Below are positions 44,720-53,982 of a stretch of 64,000 nt of DNA, one piece after another. Source of the DNA: Candidatus Binataceae bacterium (GTDB lineage Bacteria > Desulfobacterota > Binatia > Binatales > Binataceae); NCBI GenBank assembly GCA_035650475.1, contig DASRHP010000014.1:1-64000 (forward strand), read 5' to 3'. The notes beneath the pieces are model-generated. The model was not told where the DNA came from. It did no database searches and saw only the letters and a list, made by a program, of their open reading frames with translations. The translations under genes and the position numbers were made by a program. How positions within the stretch are numbered: position 1 is the first letter of the stretch; each line of letters begins with the position of its first letter.

Positions 44720-45727
44720 TCAACGGTGCAGCGCCGGCAGGACTTCGGTGGCGAAGCGCTCGAGCGAGCGCATCGCCTTGGCCGGCGCAAGGCCCGGCAA
44801 TTGCATGGCGACGATTAGCTCGCTCATCTGGCCCGTGCCGACAATCGCGGCGAGCTGCGCGGTCACTTCCTTTGCGGTTCCGAGCACGCAGGTGCGCCGC
44901 ACCTTCTCCGGCTCCGGCTTGATCCACGTCTGCCTGCCACCGGTCGCCTCCGACAGCCACTTGGCGTACAGCTCGGCCTGGTACAGAGCGGGGCGCTCGA
45001 TATCGGCCCACGCCTGGTCGGCACTGTCGGCGATGTACACGGTACGGCTGTTCACGATGTCGTAGGCGGCGGGGTCCTTGCCACGCTTGCGCAAAGCTGC
45101 GCGGTAGAGCGCGGCCTCGCGCTGGCCAAGATTGCAGGCGAAGGAGAGATCGAGCTCGGCGCCGCGCTCTATCGCTTTGGGCGCCATTCCGCCCCACAGC
45201 AGTTGCGGATGCGGCCGGCTGAGCGGGCGCGGCAGCACGCGCACGTCGCGGAACTGGAAGTATTTGCCCGCGAAGCTGAAGCGTTCGCCGGTCCACGCGC
45301 GCTTGAGAATCTCGATCGTCTCCAGCGTACGCCCGAGCCGCTCGGCGCGCGGCACCTGGAACCCGCCGAATTCCTCCGCGCGGTAGCCGAGTCCGATTCC
45401 GAGCCGCAACCGCCCGCCCGAGATGACGTCGATCGCTGCGGTGTCCTCGGCCAGGCGCAGCGGGTGGTAAAACGGCGCGAGCAGCACATAGGTGCCGAGC
45501 GCGACGCGGATGGTGCGCGCAGCGAGCGCGCCCAGTGTCGGCATGAGCGCGGCGAGATAACCATCGTCGGTGAAGTGATGCTCGGTCAGCCAGATCGAAT
45601 CGAATCCCGCGCGGTCGGCGAACTCGGCCTGACGGAACAGCTCGGAATAAAGCGTATGGAAGTCGAGATTTGCGCCCGGCGGATTGCGGAAGCCGAGCAG
45701 GTAGCCGAACTTGATCGCCTCTGCCAT
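44720..45727 (-). CDS. LLM class flavin-dependent oxidoreductase
   Basis: The 335-residue protein starts MAEAIKFGYLLGFRNPP and shows FDSIWLTEHHFTDDGYLAAL, RVALGTYVLLAPFYHPLRLAE, SGGRLRLGIGLGYRAEEF and RPLSRPHPQLLWGG, the LLM TIM-barrel order. It is on the same strand as the SDR and acyl-CoA dehydrogenase genes, and its start is 64 bases from the SDR stop. Substrate and flavin or F420 use are unknown. Confidence 0.9.
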   Translation of the reverse strand: MAEAIKFGYLLGFRNPPGANLDFHTLYSELFRQAEFADRAGFDSIWLTEHHFTDDGYLAALMPTLGALAARTIRVALGTYVLLAPFYHPLRLAEDTAAIDVISGGRLRLGIGLGYRAEEFGGFQVPRAERLGRTLETIEILKRAWTGERFSFAGKYFQFRDVRVLPRPLSRPHPQLLWGGMAPKAIERGAELDLSFACNLGQREAALYRAALRKRGKDPAAYDIVNSRTVYIADSADQAWADIERPALYQAELYAKWLSEATGGRQTWIKPEPEKVRRTCVLGTAKEVTAQLAAIVGTGQMSELIVAMQLPGLAPAKAMRSLERFATEVLPALHR

Positions 45728-45791
45728 CGATCTCGCAGCCTCCGACGGGCCGCCCTGGCTCCCGCCCGTACTCGCCTCCAGTTGCGGGGCG

Positions 45792-46589
45792 CTAGCGCCC
45801 CGCGTACACCGTGCGCACGAGCGGATGGGTTTCGCCGCCGTCGATCGTGAGCACCGCGCCGGTGGTGAAGCTGGCGGCGGGGCTGGCGAAGTATAGCGCC
45901 GCGCCGACCACCTCCTCGGGCTCGCCCGCGCGCTGGAGCGGAAAGGTCTCGCGCGCGCGGCGCGTGAAATCCTCGGTTCGCGACCATCCCTTGCTGATAT
46001 CGGTATGAAACGGGCCGCACATGATGCAGTTGACGCGCACCCTGGGGCCGTACTCCTTGGCCAGCGCGACGGTCAGGATATTCAGTCCGGCCTTGGCCGC
46101 GGCGTAAGGCGCGGTCTCCGGGCTCGGCGCAACCGACGCGGTGGACGAAATATTGATGATGGCACCGCCCTCGCCCGCCGCCATCCGCGAGCCGAAGAGC
46201 GCCGAGAGCCGAAACGGCCCCTTGAGATTTACCCCGATTATCTTGTCGAAGAGCTCCTCGCTGGTCTCGAGCGACGACGGCGCGAGCGGCGAGAGCCCGG
46301 CGTTGTTGATGAGCACGTCGGCGCGGCCCCATCGCGCATAAACCTCTTCGGCAAGGCGGTCGCAATCCGCCCATTTGCCGACGTGCGCCGCGTGCGCCGA
46401 GCCGTCGGAGCCAAGCGCGCGAATCTCCTTGACGGTGGCCTCGCACGCTTCGAGCTTGCGGCTGGCGATCGCCAATCTCGCGCCGGCGGCGGCGAAGCCC
46501 AGCGCCATCGCATGGCCCAGCCCGCGGCTGCCGCCGGTGATCACCACCACCTTGCCGCTGAAATCGTATTGCACGGCGCGCGTCGTCAT
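45792..46589 (-). CDS. SDR family NAD(P)-dependent oxidoreductase
   Basis: ATG 46589 overlaps the acyl-CoA dehydrogenase stop by four bases (ATGA) and gives 265 residues; frames further upstream belong to that gene. The cofactor motif ITGGSRGLGHAMA, NNAGLSP, the catalytic SSTASVAPSPETAPYAAAKA with Tyr and Lys, and the terminal LTIDGGETHPLV are those of a classical SDR. Coupling to an acyl-CoA dehydrogenase suggests that it acts on a beta-hydroxyacyl or alcohol intermediate, with the MaoC-like protein as a possible hydratase. Confidence 0.92.
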   Translation of the reverse strand: MTTRAVQYDFSGKVVVITGGSRGLGHAMALGFAAAGARLAIASRKLEACEATVKEIRALGSDGSAHAAHVGKWADCDRLAEEVYARWGRADVLINNAGLSPLAPSSLETSEELFDKIIGVNLKGPFRLSALFGSRMAAGEGGAIINISSTASVAPSPETAPYAAAKAGLNILTVALAKEYGPRVRVNCIMCGPFHTDISKGWSRTEDFTRRARETFPLQRAGEPEEVVGAALYFASPAASFTTGAVLTIDGGETHPLVRTVYAGR

Positions 46590-47878
46590 TGCGCTGCCAC
46601 CTCCAGCTCGATTCGCCCGGCGAACTTTCGAAGCGCCGCCTCGCGCAGCGCCGGGATGTGCCCTGTGGGGAACAACCCGTTCGTCCCGCGGTACTCGCGC
46701 AGCACCTGGCGCGCGAGCGTGATCTTGTGGACCTCGGTCGGCCCGTCGGCCAGACCCATCACGAAACTCTCCATCACCTGGTCCACGAAGGGCATCTCGG
46801 GCGTCACGCCGAGCGAGCCATGGATCTGGAGCGCGCGCACGGCGACGTCGTGGAACACCTTGGGCATCTGCGCTTTCACCGCCGCGATGTCCTTGCGGAC
46901 CTTGAGATAGTCCTTGTACTTGTCGATGCGCCAGGCGGTGCGCAGAACGAGCAGGCGGAACTGCTCGATGTCGATCCACGAGTCCGCGATCTTCTCCTGC
47001 ACCATCTGCTTGTCCGCGAGCAGCGAGCCCTGGGTGGTGCGGGACAGCGCGCGCTCGCACATCATGTCGAACGCCTTGCGCACCTGCCCGATAGTGCGCA
47101 TCGCGTGATGAATACGGCCGCCGCCCAGGCGCGTCTGCGCGACCACGAAGCCGCCTCCGCGCCCGCCCAACAGATGGTCCTTGGGCACCTGCACGTCCTG
47201 ATAGTTGACGTAGGCGTGGGTGCCCTCGTCCTCATGGCCAACGCCGAGGTTGCGCACGATATTCACGCCGGGCGCATCGGTTGGAACGATGAAGGTGGAG
47301 AGCCGCTTGTAGGGCGGCGCGTCGGGATCGGTGACCGCGAGCAGGATCAGGAACGAGGAGTAGCGCGCGTTGGAAGAAAACCACTTCTGTCCGTTGATTA
47401 CCCAGTTATCGCCGCGCAGTTCGGCGCGGGTCGTAAAAACCTTGGGATCGGCGCCGCCCTGCGGCTCGGTCATCGAGAAGCACGACACGATCTCGTTGCG
47501 CAGCAGCGGCTCGAGGTACTGCTTCTTCTGTTCCGGCGTGCCGTACTTGGCGAGGATCTCGGCGTTGCCGGAGTCCGGCGCCTGGCATCCGAAAACCGTC
47601 GGCGCAAAGCGCGAGCGGCCGAGGATCTCGTTCATCAGCGCGAGCTTGAGCTGGCCGTAGCCCTGGCCGCCGAGCTCGGGTTCGAGATGGCAGGCCCAGA
47701 GCCTGCGCTTGCGGACCTCGGCCTGAAGCGGGCGCACCAGTGCATTGCGTTTTGGATCCCGCACATCGTAGGGCGAGCCGAGCACGTAGTCGAGCGGCTC
47801 GACTTCCTCCCGCACGAATTTCTCCATCCAGTCGAGTTCCTTCTGGAAGTCGGGTTCGGTTTCAAAATCCCAGCTCAT
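46586..47878 (-). CDS. Acyl-CoA dehydrogenase
   Basis: The 430-residue flavoprotein has the domain order of the family: N-terminal helices, the FAD-side motif CFSMTEPQGGADPKVFTTRA, NGQKWFSSNARYS, then GGGRIHHAMRTIGQVRKAFD and ALQIHGSLGVTPEMPFVDQV at the C-terminus. It resembles the ACAD10/11 and FadE-like group in its long N-terminal segment. It oxidises an acyl-CoA to the 2-enoyl-CoA. The four-base overlap with the SDR indicates a coupled pair. Confidence 0.92.
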   Translation of the reverse strand: MSWDFETEPDFQKELDWMEKFVREEVEPLDYVLGSPYDVRDPKRNALVRPLQAEVRKRRLWACHLEPELGGQGYGQLKLALMNEILGRSRFAPTVFGCQAPDSGNAEILAKYGTPEQKKQYLEPLLRNEIVSCFSMTEPQGGADPKVFTTRAELRGDNWVINGQKWFSSNARYSSFLILLAVTDPDAPPYKRLSTFIVPTDAPGVNIVRNLGVGHEDEGTHAYVNYQDVQVPKDHLLGGRGGGFVVAQTRLGGGRIHHAMRTIGQVRKAFDMMCERALSRTTQGSLLADKQMVQEKIADSWIDIEQFRLLVLRTAWRIDKYKDYLKVRKDIAAVKAQMPKVFHDVAVRALQIHGSLGVTPEMPFVDQVMESFVMGLADGPTEVHKITLARQVLREYRGTNGLFPTGHIPALREAALRKFAGRIELEVAAQ

Positions 47879-48043
47879 GGCGATCTCCTCAAAGATTCGG
47901 CTATGTGGGTTGAATCAACGGCCTCAAAGCTGTCCGCAATGGGCTCCGGGAGTCTCTGCGCACGTCAGACACGCGCGCGGAAATGACAGCGCAGGGGGCC
48001 GCGGAACGGAAGCCTGTTCATTACCGAGTCCAGTACTCAATAG

Positions 48044-49498
48044 CTATGCGAGCGACTTCTTCACGGCGTCCTCGATCACGGTACCGCGGAAGAAATCGGG
48101 ATTGGCCGCGGTCCAGAAGCTGACCGGATTGTCGAATACCAACTCGCGGAAGGCTTGCTCGTCGATGAGGCCGTGCTCGACCAGCTCGTATGCCTCCTCG
48201 GCCGCCCGCGCCATCTCGGGAACGTCCCAGTGGCTCAGGTCCGAGCCGTAGAGCGGATGCAGCCGGGAGCCGGGCGGCGCGGTGCGCCGGTCGAAGGCGA
48301 GCGCGGTCAGCGGATCGTCGCCCTCGCATCCGAAGTAGAACTGCCTGCTGAAGATCGCGCTTATCTCCTCGGCGCTTTCTATTCCGCTCGGCTCCCATTC
48401 GTCGAGCAGCGCGGGGTCCTCGCCGCGCGTCATGGCACGGGCGTAGGCGTTCAAAAGCTCGCCCGCGCGATCCGACAGCCCGGGGCCACCGTAGCGGCGG
48501 CACAGATCCGCGAGGCTCTCGCGATCGATGTGCGCGGGATTGTAGTTCTGGACCGCGCCCCAGTTGCGCTTGTGCCAGTGCGAGATCAGGTCGCAGTGCA
48601 GGTTGTGCGCCCAGGCGACTCCGCCCTCCATGAAGGCGAAGCGCATCTGCGCAAAGCGCTTCGGCACGCCGCCCATCACAAGTCCGCGGCAGACCGCGTC
48701 CGCGCTCGCCGCGAAGTTGCCGAGATGGTTGTGCACGTAATTCGACGGCGTCGCTCGGCTGCCCCATCCGTAGCCCACCGAATGGAAGGTCGGCGACACT
48801 CTGAGTTCGGCGCACTTCGCCCACACCGGGTCGTAGTCGTATTCGCTGTCGAGGCCGTAGGTGTCGAGCCAGTAGGTGTAACGGGCGGCCTCGGGCGAGA
48901 TGCGCTCAGCGGCCTTGACCGGCCGGCGCACGTAGCTCGCCATCATGATCGCGCGCATCCCGAGCCGGCCGACGGCGAACTCCAACTCCTCGATCGCCTC
49001 GCGCGGCGTGTGCATCGCGATAATCGCGACCGGCAACAGGCGGTCGGCGAACTCGGCGTACATTTCGGCGCGCATCCTGTTGAGCGCACGCACCGCGGCG
49101 CGCCGGACCTCCTCGTCGCCGATCTGCACCGCCATCAGCCCGACGCTCGGATAGATGATCGAGACGTCGAGTCCCATCTCGTTCATCCGCTCGTGGAAAA
49201 GCCTCGGGAAAAGGGCGGTGGCGAGGTCGCGGGTGTTGCGCGCAGGGCTCGCCCACCACGTCGGGCGCATCGCGCGCCGTTCATGGCGCTCCTCGCGCGT
49301 CAGCGTGCGCCAGCCGGCGCCGAGAAAGCCGTCGAAGCTCGCCTTGCCGAAGCGCTCGACCGCCGACGGGCCGGCCTCCGCGCGCAGATAGTCGAAGAAC
49401 AGCGGCCCGGCCTCGTACTGATGGCCGTCGGAGTCAATTATCGGATGGCTCAGCCGCGCGCGCAGCGCGGCCGAGGGCGAGACGGGCTTGGCGGACAT
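48044..49498 (-). CDS. Amidohydrolase-family protein (amidohydrolase 2)
   Basis: ATG 49498 with GGAG seven bases upstream gives 484 residues. HPIIDSDGHQYEAGPLFF is the first metal region of this family, with His replacing the usual His-x-His partly (DSDGH), followed by FHSVGYGWGSRAT with a His and YGSDLSHWDVPEM with the late Asp. AMRPTWWASPARNTRDLATA is the segment typical of the uncharacterised, long amidohydrolases common in bacteria with LLM-rich genomes. Members decarboxylate or hydrolyse aromatic or lactone substrates, but no reaction is known for this branch. It lies 165 bases from the acyl-CoA dehydrogenase gene. Confidence 0.85.
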   Translation of the reverse strand: MSAKPVSPSAALRARLSHPIIDSDGHQYEAGPLFFDYLRAEAGPSAVERFGKASFDGFLGAGWRTLTREERHERRAMRPTWWASPARNTRDLATALFPRLFHERMNEMGLDVSIIYPSVGLMAVQIGDEEVRRAAVRALNRMRAEMYAEFADRLLPVAIIAMHTPREAIEELEFAVGRLGMRAIMMASYVRRPVKAAERISPEAARYTYWLDTYGLDSEYDYDPVWAKCAELRVSPTFHSVGYGWGSRATPSNYVHNHLGNFAASADAVCRGLVMGGVPKRFAQMRFAFMEGGVAWAHNLHCDLISHWHKRNWGAVQNYNPAHIDRESLADLCRRYGGPGLSDRAGELLNAYARAMTRGEDPALLDEWEPSGIESAEEISAIFSRQFYFGCEGDDPLTALAFDRRTAPPGSRLHPLYGSDLSHWDVPEMARAAEEAYELVEHGLIDEQAFRELVFDNPVSFWTAANPDFFRGTVIEDAVKKSLA

Positions 49499-49639
49499 GA
49501 TTTTGCTCCGGCCCAAGGTTTTAGCCCACCCGCGCGGCCCGCGCCAACCCCGGGCGCGGGCGTTACACGCGCGGCGAGGCAAAAGAAAAGCCGCCGGCCC
49601 AGGGCGCCGGCGGCTCGAGGCGGTCAAGCCGCGAAGCGA

Positions 49640-50725
49640 TCAGTTCGCCGCCGCCGTCTTCTTGGTCCCGTGGTTGCCGGCCTGCGCGAGCTCCTCGTCG
49701 ATGATCTGCTGAAACTGCGGCAGCGGCTGCGCGCCCACCAGCTGGCGACCGTCGATGAAGAAGGTCGGGGTGCCGCTGACATTGAGCTTGCGCCCTTCGG
49801 CGAGGTCTTTCTTGATCGCCTCTTCGTATTTGCCCTTGTCTAGACAGCCGTCGAACTTCGCGGTGTCGAGCCCGAGCTTCTTGGCGGTAGCTTTGAGGTC
49901 GGCGGGCGCGAGCTTGGACTGATCGGCGAACAGCGCGTCATGGTACTGCCAGAACTTGTTCTGCTCGCCCGCGCAACGCGCCGCGTTGGCCGCCGCCATC
50001 GCGTGATCGTGGAAGCTCAGCGGGAAATCCATGAACACGATCTCGACCTTGTCGCCGTATTTTTCCCGCACCTGCTTGACCGTGTCCTCGGCGCGCTTGC
50101 AGAAGGGGCACTGGAAGTCGCCGAACTCGATCAGCTTGACCGGCGCGTCCTTGGGGCCGAGCGTGGGATGGCCGGTGCTGGAGACCTCGACCCGCGGCGG
50201 CTGGAGCAAAACCTTGACCCCGTACTGCTGGCGCAGGCGCTCCAGCAGCGCCTCGCGCTGCTGCTGGGCGTCGCGCTGGCGCAAGGCCGCGATCAGGCGA
50301 TCCTTGACCTTGTCGTAGGGGGTCGCCTTAAGCGCCGCGATCCTGTCCTTGTTCTGGTCGTAGAACTTTTTGGCCGAGGCGTCGTTCACATCGGCCGCGA
50401 CCTTGTCGTCGATTTCGCGCTTGAGGAAATCGGCGACGCTGAGGTGGTCCTTGCGGGCCGCCTGTTGGAGCACGTAGTCATCGACGATATCATCAAGCGC
50501 GCCCTTGCGGGCGTCGTAAAGCTGGACCTTTATCTTGGCGTCCACCTCCTGCTGGGTAATCTTGTGGCTGCCGACGGTTGCGAGCACCGGGCTCACGTCC
50601 GCCGCCGCGGCCGCGGACGCGCCGATGAGGAAAGCCGCGGCGCCGGCCGCGATCGCCCCCGCCAGCAGGGAGCGGCCGTCGAGGCGCACCGCCAGCTTCC
50701 GAATCGCACTAAGTTCTTTACGCAC
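49640..50725 (-). CDS. DsbA-like thioredoxin-fold oxidoreductase with SurA-like N-terminal domain
   Basis: The 361-residue protein has a signal anchor (LLAGAIAAGAAAFLIGASAAAA), an N-terminal region resembling SurA-type chaperone domains (VGSHKITQQEVDAKI, then a long charged helical part), and a DsbA-like domain with CPFC (Cys206, Cys209) in EFGDFQCPFCKRAE, FMDFPLSFHDHAM and the cis-Pro VSGTPTFFIDG. Such fusions are seen as periplasmic disulfide oxidoreductases or isomerases. Given two di-Cys or haem proteins in the periplasm (XoxF, cytochrome c), a redox-folding role is plausible but not specific. Confidence 0.85.
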   Translation of the reverse strand: MRKELSAIRKLAVRLDGRSLLAGAIAAGAAAFLIGASAAAAADVSPVLATVGSHKITQQEVDAKIKVQLYDARKGALDDIVDDYVLQQAARKDHLSVADFLKREIDDKVAADVNDASAKKFYDQNKDRIAALKATPYDKVKDRLIAALRQRDAQQQREALLERLRQQYGVKVLLQPPRVEVSSTGHPTLGPKDAPVKLIEFGDFQCPFCKRAEDTVKQVREKYGDKVEIVFMDFPLSFHDHAMAAANAARCAGEQNKFWQYHDALFADQSKLAPADLKATAKKLGLDTAKFDGCLDKGKYEEAIKKDLAEGRKLNVSGTPTFFIDGRQLVGAQPLPQFQQIIDEELAQAGNHGTKKTAAAN

Positions 50726-50973
50726 TGATTTTTCGTCCTTACGGGCAGAATTGGGTTAAGGCCCTAAGCCGCATCAAGCCTATCATTACGGCAACCCCGC
50801 CGCGACCGGGGTTTGGCGCGCCGCCGCGCCCGTGGCATGTTCGCGCTCTAACGAGCTGCCGCGGCGGCGGATCGGGTTCCCAACCCGCTTAACCGAAGGC
50901 CGCCGCGGCTATATACAATGGAGCACTGGGGCGGTCACCTGGAAGCTTGGTCCGCGGCAAAGGAGGTCGAACC

Positions 50974-51414
50974 ATGGCAAGCACGGTTTCGGCAGTCCTC
51001 CAGCAGAAGGGCAGCGAGGTCATAAGCGTAACCCCCGGCCAGAGCGTTACGTCGCTCGCCGGCCTGCTCACCGCGAGGCGTATCGGGGCCGCGCCCGTGG
51101 TTGACGAATCCGGTCGGCTGGTCGGTATCGTCTCCGAGCGCGACATCGTTCACGGCATCGCCGAGCACGGCGAGGCGGTGATGGCGATGCCGGTCGAGCG
51201 GCTGATGACGCGCGAGGTGAGAACCTGCGCGCCCCACGACGCGATCGTCGAGCTGATGGAAGTGATGACGATGCAGCGCATCCGCCACCTGCCGGTCATC
51301 CGCGACGGCAGGCTGGCCGGGATCGTCAGCATCGGCGACGTCGTCAAGCAGCGTCTGCACGAGGCGCAGTTCGAGCTCGAGTCGCTGCGCAATTACATCT
51401 GCTCGGCGTCGTAG
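50974..51414 (+). CDS. CBS-domain protein
   Basis: ATG 50974 behind AAAGGAGGTC gives 146 residues. It has two CBS motifs: VTPGQSVTSLAGLLTARRIG with APVVDESGRLVGIVSERDI, and EVRTCAPHDAIVELMEVM with RHLPVIRDGRLAGIVSIGDV. CBS pairs bind adenine nucleotides and regulate partners. No fused catalytic domain is present, and the neighbours are unrelated. Confidence 0.92.
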   Translation: MASTVSAVLQQKGSEVISVTPGQSVTSLAGLLTARRIGAAPVVDESGRLVGIVSERDIVHGIAEHGEAVMAMPVERLMTREVRTCAPHDAIVELMEVMTMQRIRHLPVIRDGRLAGIVSIGDVVKQRLHEAQFELESLRNYICSAS

Positions 51415-51459
51415 CGCGTCGCCGCCAGCGGGAGCGGCGCGAATCCGAGGCGGCGCGCC

Positions 51460-53244
51460 TCAGCGCTCCGGCGCGCCGGCGAGGACCATCCGCTGGACAC
51501 CCCAGGCCGCGCCGCTCAGGGCCAGCGTCAAAAGCGGCGCCCCCACCGCCATGACCAGCGCGAGCATGAAGGGCAGCCAATTCTCATCAGGCGAGTAATG
51601 CTGCATCGCGAGGCTGATGCCCCAGGCGTCGAGCAGGGCGGGGATCAACCACCAGGCCGCTTCGCCCACCAGCAGTGCGCCTGGGACCAGCCATCGGCGC
51701 CCGAGCGCAAGCGTAACCGCCTCCGCCACCAGCAACGTCGCCGCGACTGAGCCCAAGGCGGTCGCCGGCCACAACCTGAGCGGCGGCCAAACCATCGCGT
51801 CCATCATCGAACCCGAACTGAACTGGAGCATCGCGGCGGGAACGAGGACCAGCAACCAGGCCACGCCGATCGCGAAGGTTCGCGCGCCGCGGCGCACGAA
51901 GCCGGTTAACACCGTTAGCGCCGCCACGAGCAAGGCGACCGCAAACGCGATTCCGTACTGGCGGCGGCGATGGGCGAAGTAGGGCGCCCCGACCGTGGTC
52001 GAGACGTCGTGCGAGGCTTCGAGCGCAAGCGGCCCGTCGAGGCGGTCGGTGGCACCAAGGATTTGCCCTAACGCCACGCATCCGCCCTTGCCGCATCGGT
52101 TGACCGCCAGCGCGCACTGGATCGCGCCGCGCGCCGCGTCTTCGCGCATGTCCCTGCTGGCGGCGAACTGCGCGAGCGCGGCATTCGTGATACGTGCGCG
52201 GCGCAGGTAGAGCGCCTTCTGCAACCCGCTCTCCGGCGGCTCGACCGCAGGAACGGGCAGCGGCCGCATCGCAGCGGCGCGCGCGCCCGGCCACGGCGCG
52301 CCCATCGTCGCTGCAGGAGGCGGCGGCGATACAGCCAGTGCGACCAGCGCGCGCGGCGGCGGCTCCAAGGTGCGCACGATCTCCGACAATGCGCCGCTTG
52401 CTTCGGCGCTGCCGCTACGCTCGGCAATACGGGTCAGCGTCTCAGCCTTCTCGTCGTCCGTGGACTTTTCCGCGCGCAGCCAGCGTCCCAAGAAGCGGCC
52501 GATACTCGCGGCCTCGGTCTGGGCGCGGCTGGCGGCGAGGAAATCGTCCGCCGTATGCAACTGGCCGAAGCGATCGAGCGTCTGGTAGGCCTGCGCGCGC
52601 ACGGCGCCGTCGGGGTCATTTTTGGCGGCGCGCCACAGCGCCGCAAAGTCGGGCGGCGTTTTGCAGTTGCGCAGAGCGACGGCGGCAGCCGCGCGCACCT
52701 TGGGCGCGGGGTCGGCGCCCAGGAGCCGATTGAGCGCCGGCGCATCGTCGCGCCATCCCAACAGATAGGTCAGCGACGCCCTCGTGGCGGGATAGTTCAC
52801 GGCGGCGAGGCGCGCGGCGAACAACTGCGTCGCCTCCGCGTCATGGACCAGCGCGGGTGCGGCGAGCGCCGCCTCCACCGCGCTCGCCAACTCGAACGGC
52901 TCACGCACGGCAGCGGGTTTGGCGAGCGCGTCAAGCAGCGCTCCGAGCGCAGGTTTATCCGCGCACTGCCTGAGCAGCGCGAAGAACTGGTTTTCATTGA
53001 CCGGTTCTGCCGAGCCGACGAACCGCGTCAGCATCGGCTGGAGTTGCGCGTTGCAGGCCACATCGGCCGCGCCGGCGCGCTTTGGCGCGAGCGCCGCGAG
53101 AGCAAGGGCGATTATCGATGCAAGTACAAACCGCAGCGCGAGCGCTGGGGCCGGTGGGCGCACGACGCAAGTATAGACATCGCCGGGCGCAAAAGCAGCC
53201 CACCAGGCGGCTCGCAGGCGCGCCGGGTGCGCGGCCGTTCTCAT
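51460..53244 (-). CDS. HEAT-like repeat protein with C-terminal membrane helices
   Basis: The 594-residue protein has a signal-like helix near residues 36-53 (ALRFVLASIIALALAALA), a long helical solenoid with A-VR-A-A repeats (DPAPKVRAAAAVALRNC, DPDGAVRAQAYQTLDRFG), then at least four membrane helices in the last 180 residues (YGIAFAVALLVAALTVLTGF, GVAWLLVLVPAAMLQF and others). No enzymatic motif is seen. The N-terminal start is uncertain: a GTG at 53163 would fit the helix better than the ATG at 53244. Function unknown; an envelope scaffold is possible. Confidence 0.75.
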   Translation of the reverse strand: MRTAAHPARLRAAWWAAFAPGDVYTCVVRPPAPALALRFVLASIIALALAALAPKRAGAADVACNAQLQPMLTRFVGSAEPVNENQFFALLRQCADKPALGALLDALAKPAAVREPFELASAVEAALAAPALVHDAEATQLFAARLAAVNYPATRASLTYLLGWRDDAPALNRLLGADPAPKVRAAAAVALRNCKTPPDFAALWRAAKNDPDGAVRAQAYQTLDRFGQLHTADDFLAASRAQTEAASIGRFLGRWLRAEKSTDDEKAETLTRIAERSGSAEASGALSEIVRTLEPPPRALVALAVSPPPPAATMGAPWPGARAAAMRPLPVPAVEPPESGLQKALYLRRARITNAALAQFAASRDMREDAARGAIQCALAVNRCGKGGCVALGQILGATDRLDGPLALEASHDVSTTVGAPYFAHRRRQYGIAFAVALLVAALTVLTGFVRRGARTFAIGVAWLLVLVPAAMLQFSSGSMMDAMVWPPLRLWPATALGSVAATLLVAEAVTLALGRRWLVPGALLVGEAAWWLIPALLDAWGISLAMQHYSPDENWLPFMLALVMAVGAPLLTLALSGAAWGVQRMVLAGAPER

Positions 53245-53533
53245 GTCCGCCGGCGATAGCGGGCTGGCCGAGCAGTGCGGCGAGCCGCGCCTGCTTCTGC
53301 TTCAGCCGCACTACCAGCACGCACGCCGATCACGTTCATCCTCGAGCGAGCGGGCACGGAAATTGAATCGAGCAAGCCACCGCGGCAGCGGCACAGGATC
53401 TTCCGTATGGCGCAGGAACCGGCGGAGGGCACGGTCAGTGGGATTGGCCGGCCGCGCGCCGGCGGCCCCGCAGCGCCGCGTCCGTCGTCGGCCTTCTACC
53501 GTCCCGACTTTTTCAATAAGGTTTTCCCCTGAC

Positions 53534-53617
53534 GCGAGAGTGGCGGAACGGCAGACGCGCCGGACTTAGGATCCGGTGCCGCAAGGCATGGGGGTTCGAG
53601 TCCCCCCTCTCGCACCA
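53534..53617 (+). tRNA. tRNA-Leu (anticodon UAG)
   Basis: A complete class II cloverleaf: acceptor stem GCGAGAG pairs with CTCTCGC, D-arm with GGCGGAACGGCA, anticodon stem CCGGA/TCCGG with loop CTTAGGA (anticodon TAG), a long variable arm, T-arm with GGTTCGAGTCC and the encoded CCA at 53615-53617. Residue identity is by anticodon. The 289 bases before it, from 53245, show no gene that I can support. Confidence 0.95.
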
Positions 53618-53679
53618 TCCGCCGCCGCGGCATTCACCTTGCCTAATCGAACGTTGACCACCGGGGCGGGCTGCGCGCG

Positions 53680-53940
53680 ATGTGGATAAGCACGCTGCGC
53701 CAGGCGCGGCGCGTCGCCGCCGCCGTCATCGGCTTTACCCTGATCGCGGCCGGCGTCGTGATGCTGGTGACGCCGGGTCCGGGATGGCTCGCGATCTTCC
53801 TGGGCTTGAGCGTGCTCGGCGCAGAATTCGTTTGGGCGCGCCGCCTACTCAACCGGCTCAAGGAACAGGGAACCGAGCTGGGCAACAAGGTCCGCGGCCG
53901 AGCGGATTCCGCGGAGCGCCGCAAATCGCCTCCGCAGTGA
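53680..53940 (+). CDS. PGPGW-motif small membrane protein
   Basis: An 86-residue protein with two hydrophobic helices (VAAAVIGFTLIAAGVVML and WLAIFLGLSVLGAEFVW) joined by the VTPGPGW motif that names the family (TIGR02611-like). A charged tail follows. Function unknown. It lies next to tRNA-Leu and is convergent with the ABC exporter gene of the lasso cluster. Confidence 0.85.
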   Translation: MWISTLRQARRVAAAVIGFTLIAAGVVMLVTPGPGWLAIFLGLSVLGAEFVWARRLLNRLKEQGTELGNKVRGRADSAERRKSPPQ

Positions 53941-53982
53941 GGAAATTGCCGCGCTCGACGCGCGTCGCGCCCGGCGCGCGGG

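Noticed and set aside
48155-49843. 562-codon plus-strand frame
   Set aside because: Antisense to the amidohydrolase and DsbA-like genes; the composition is Arg-rich and has no motif.
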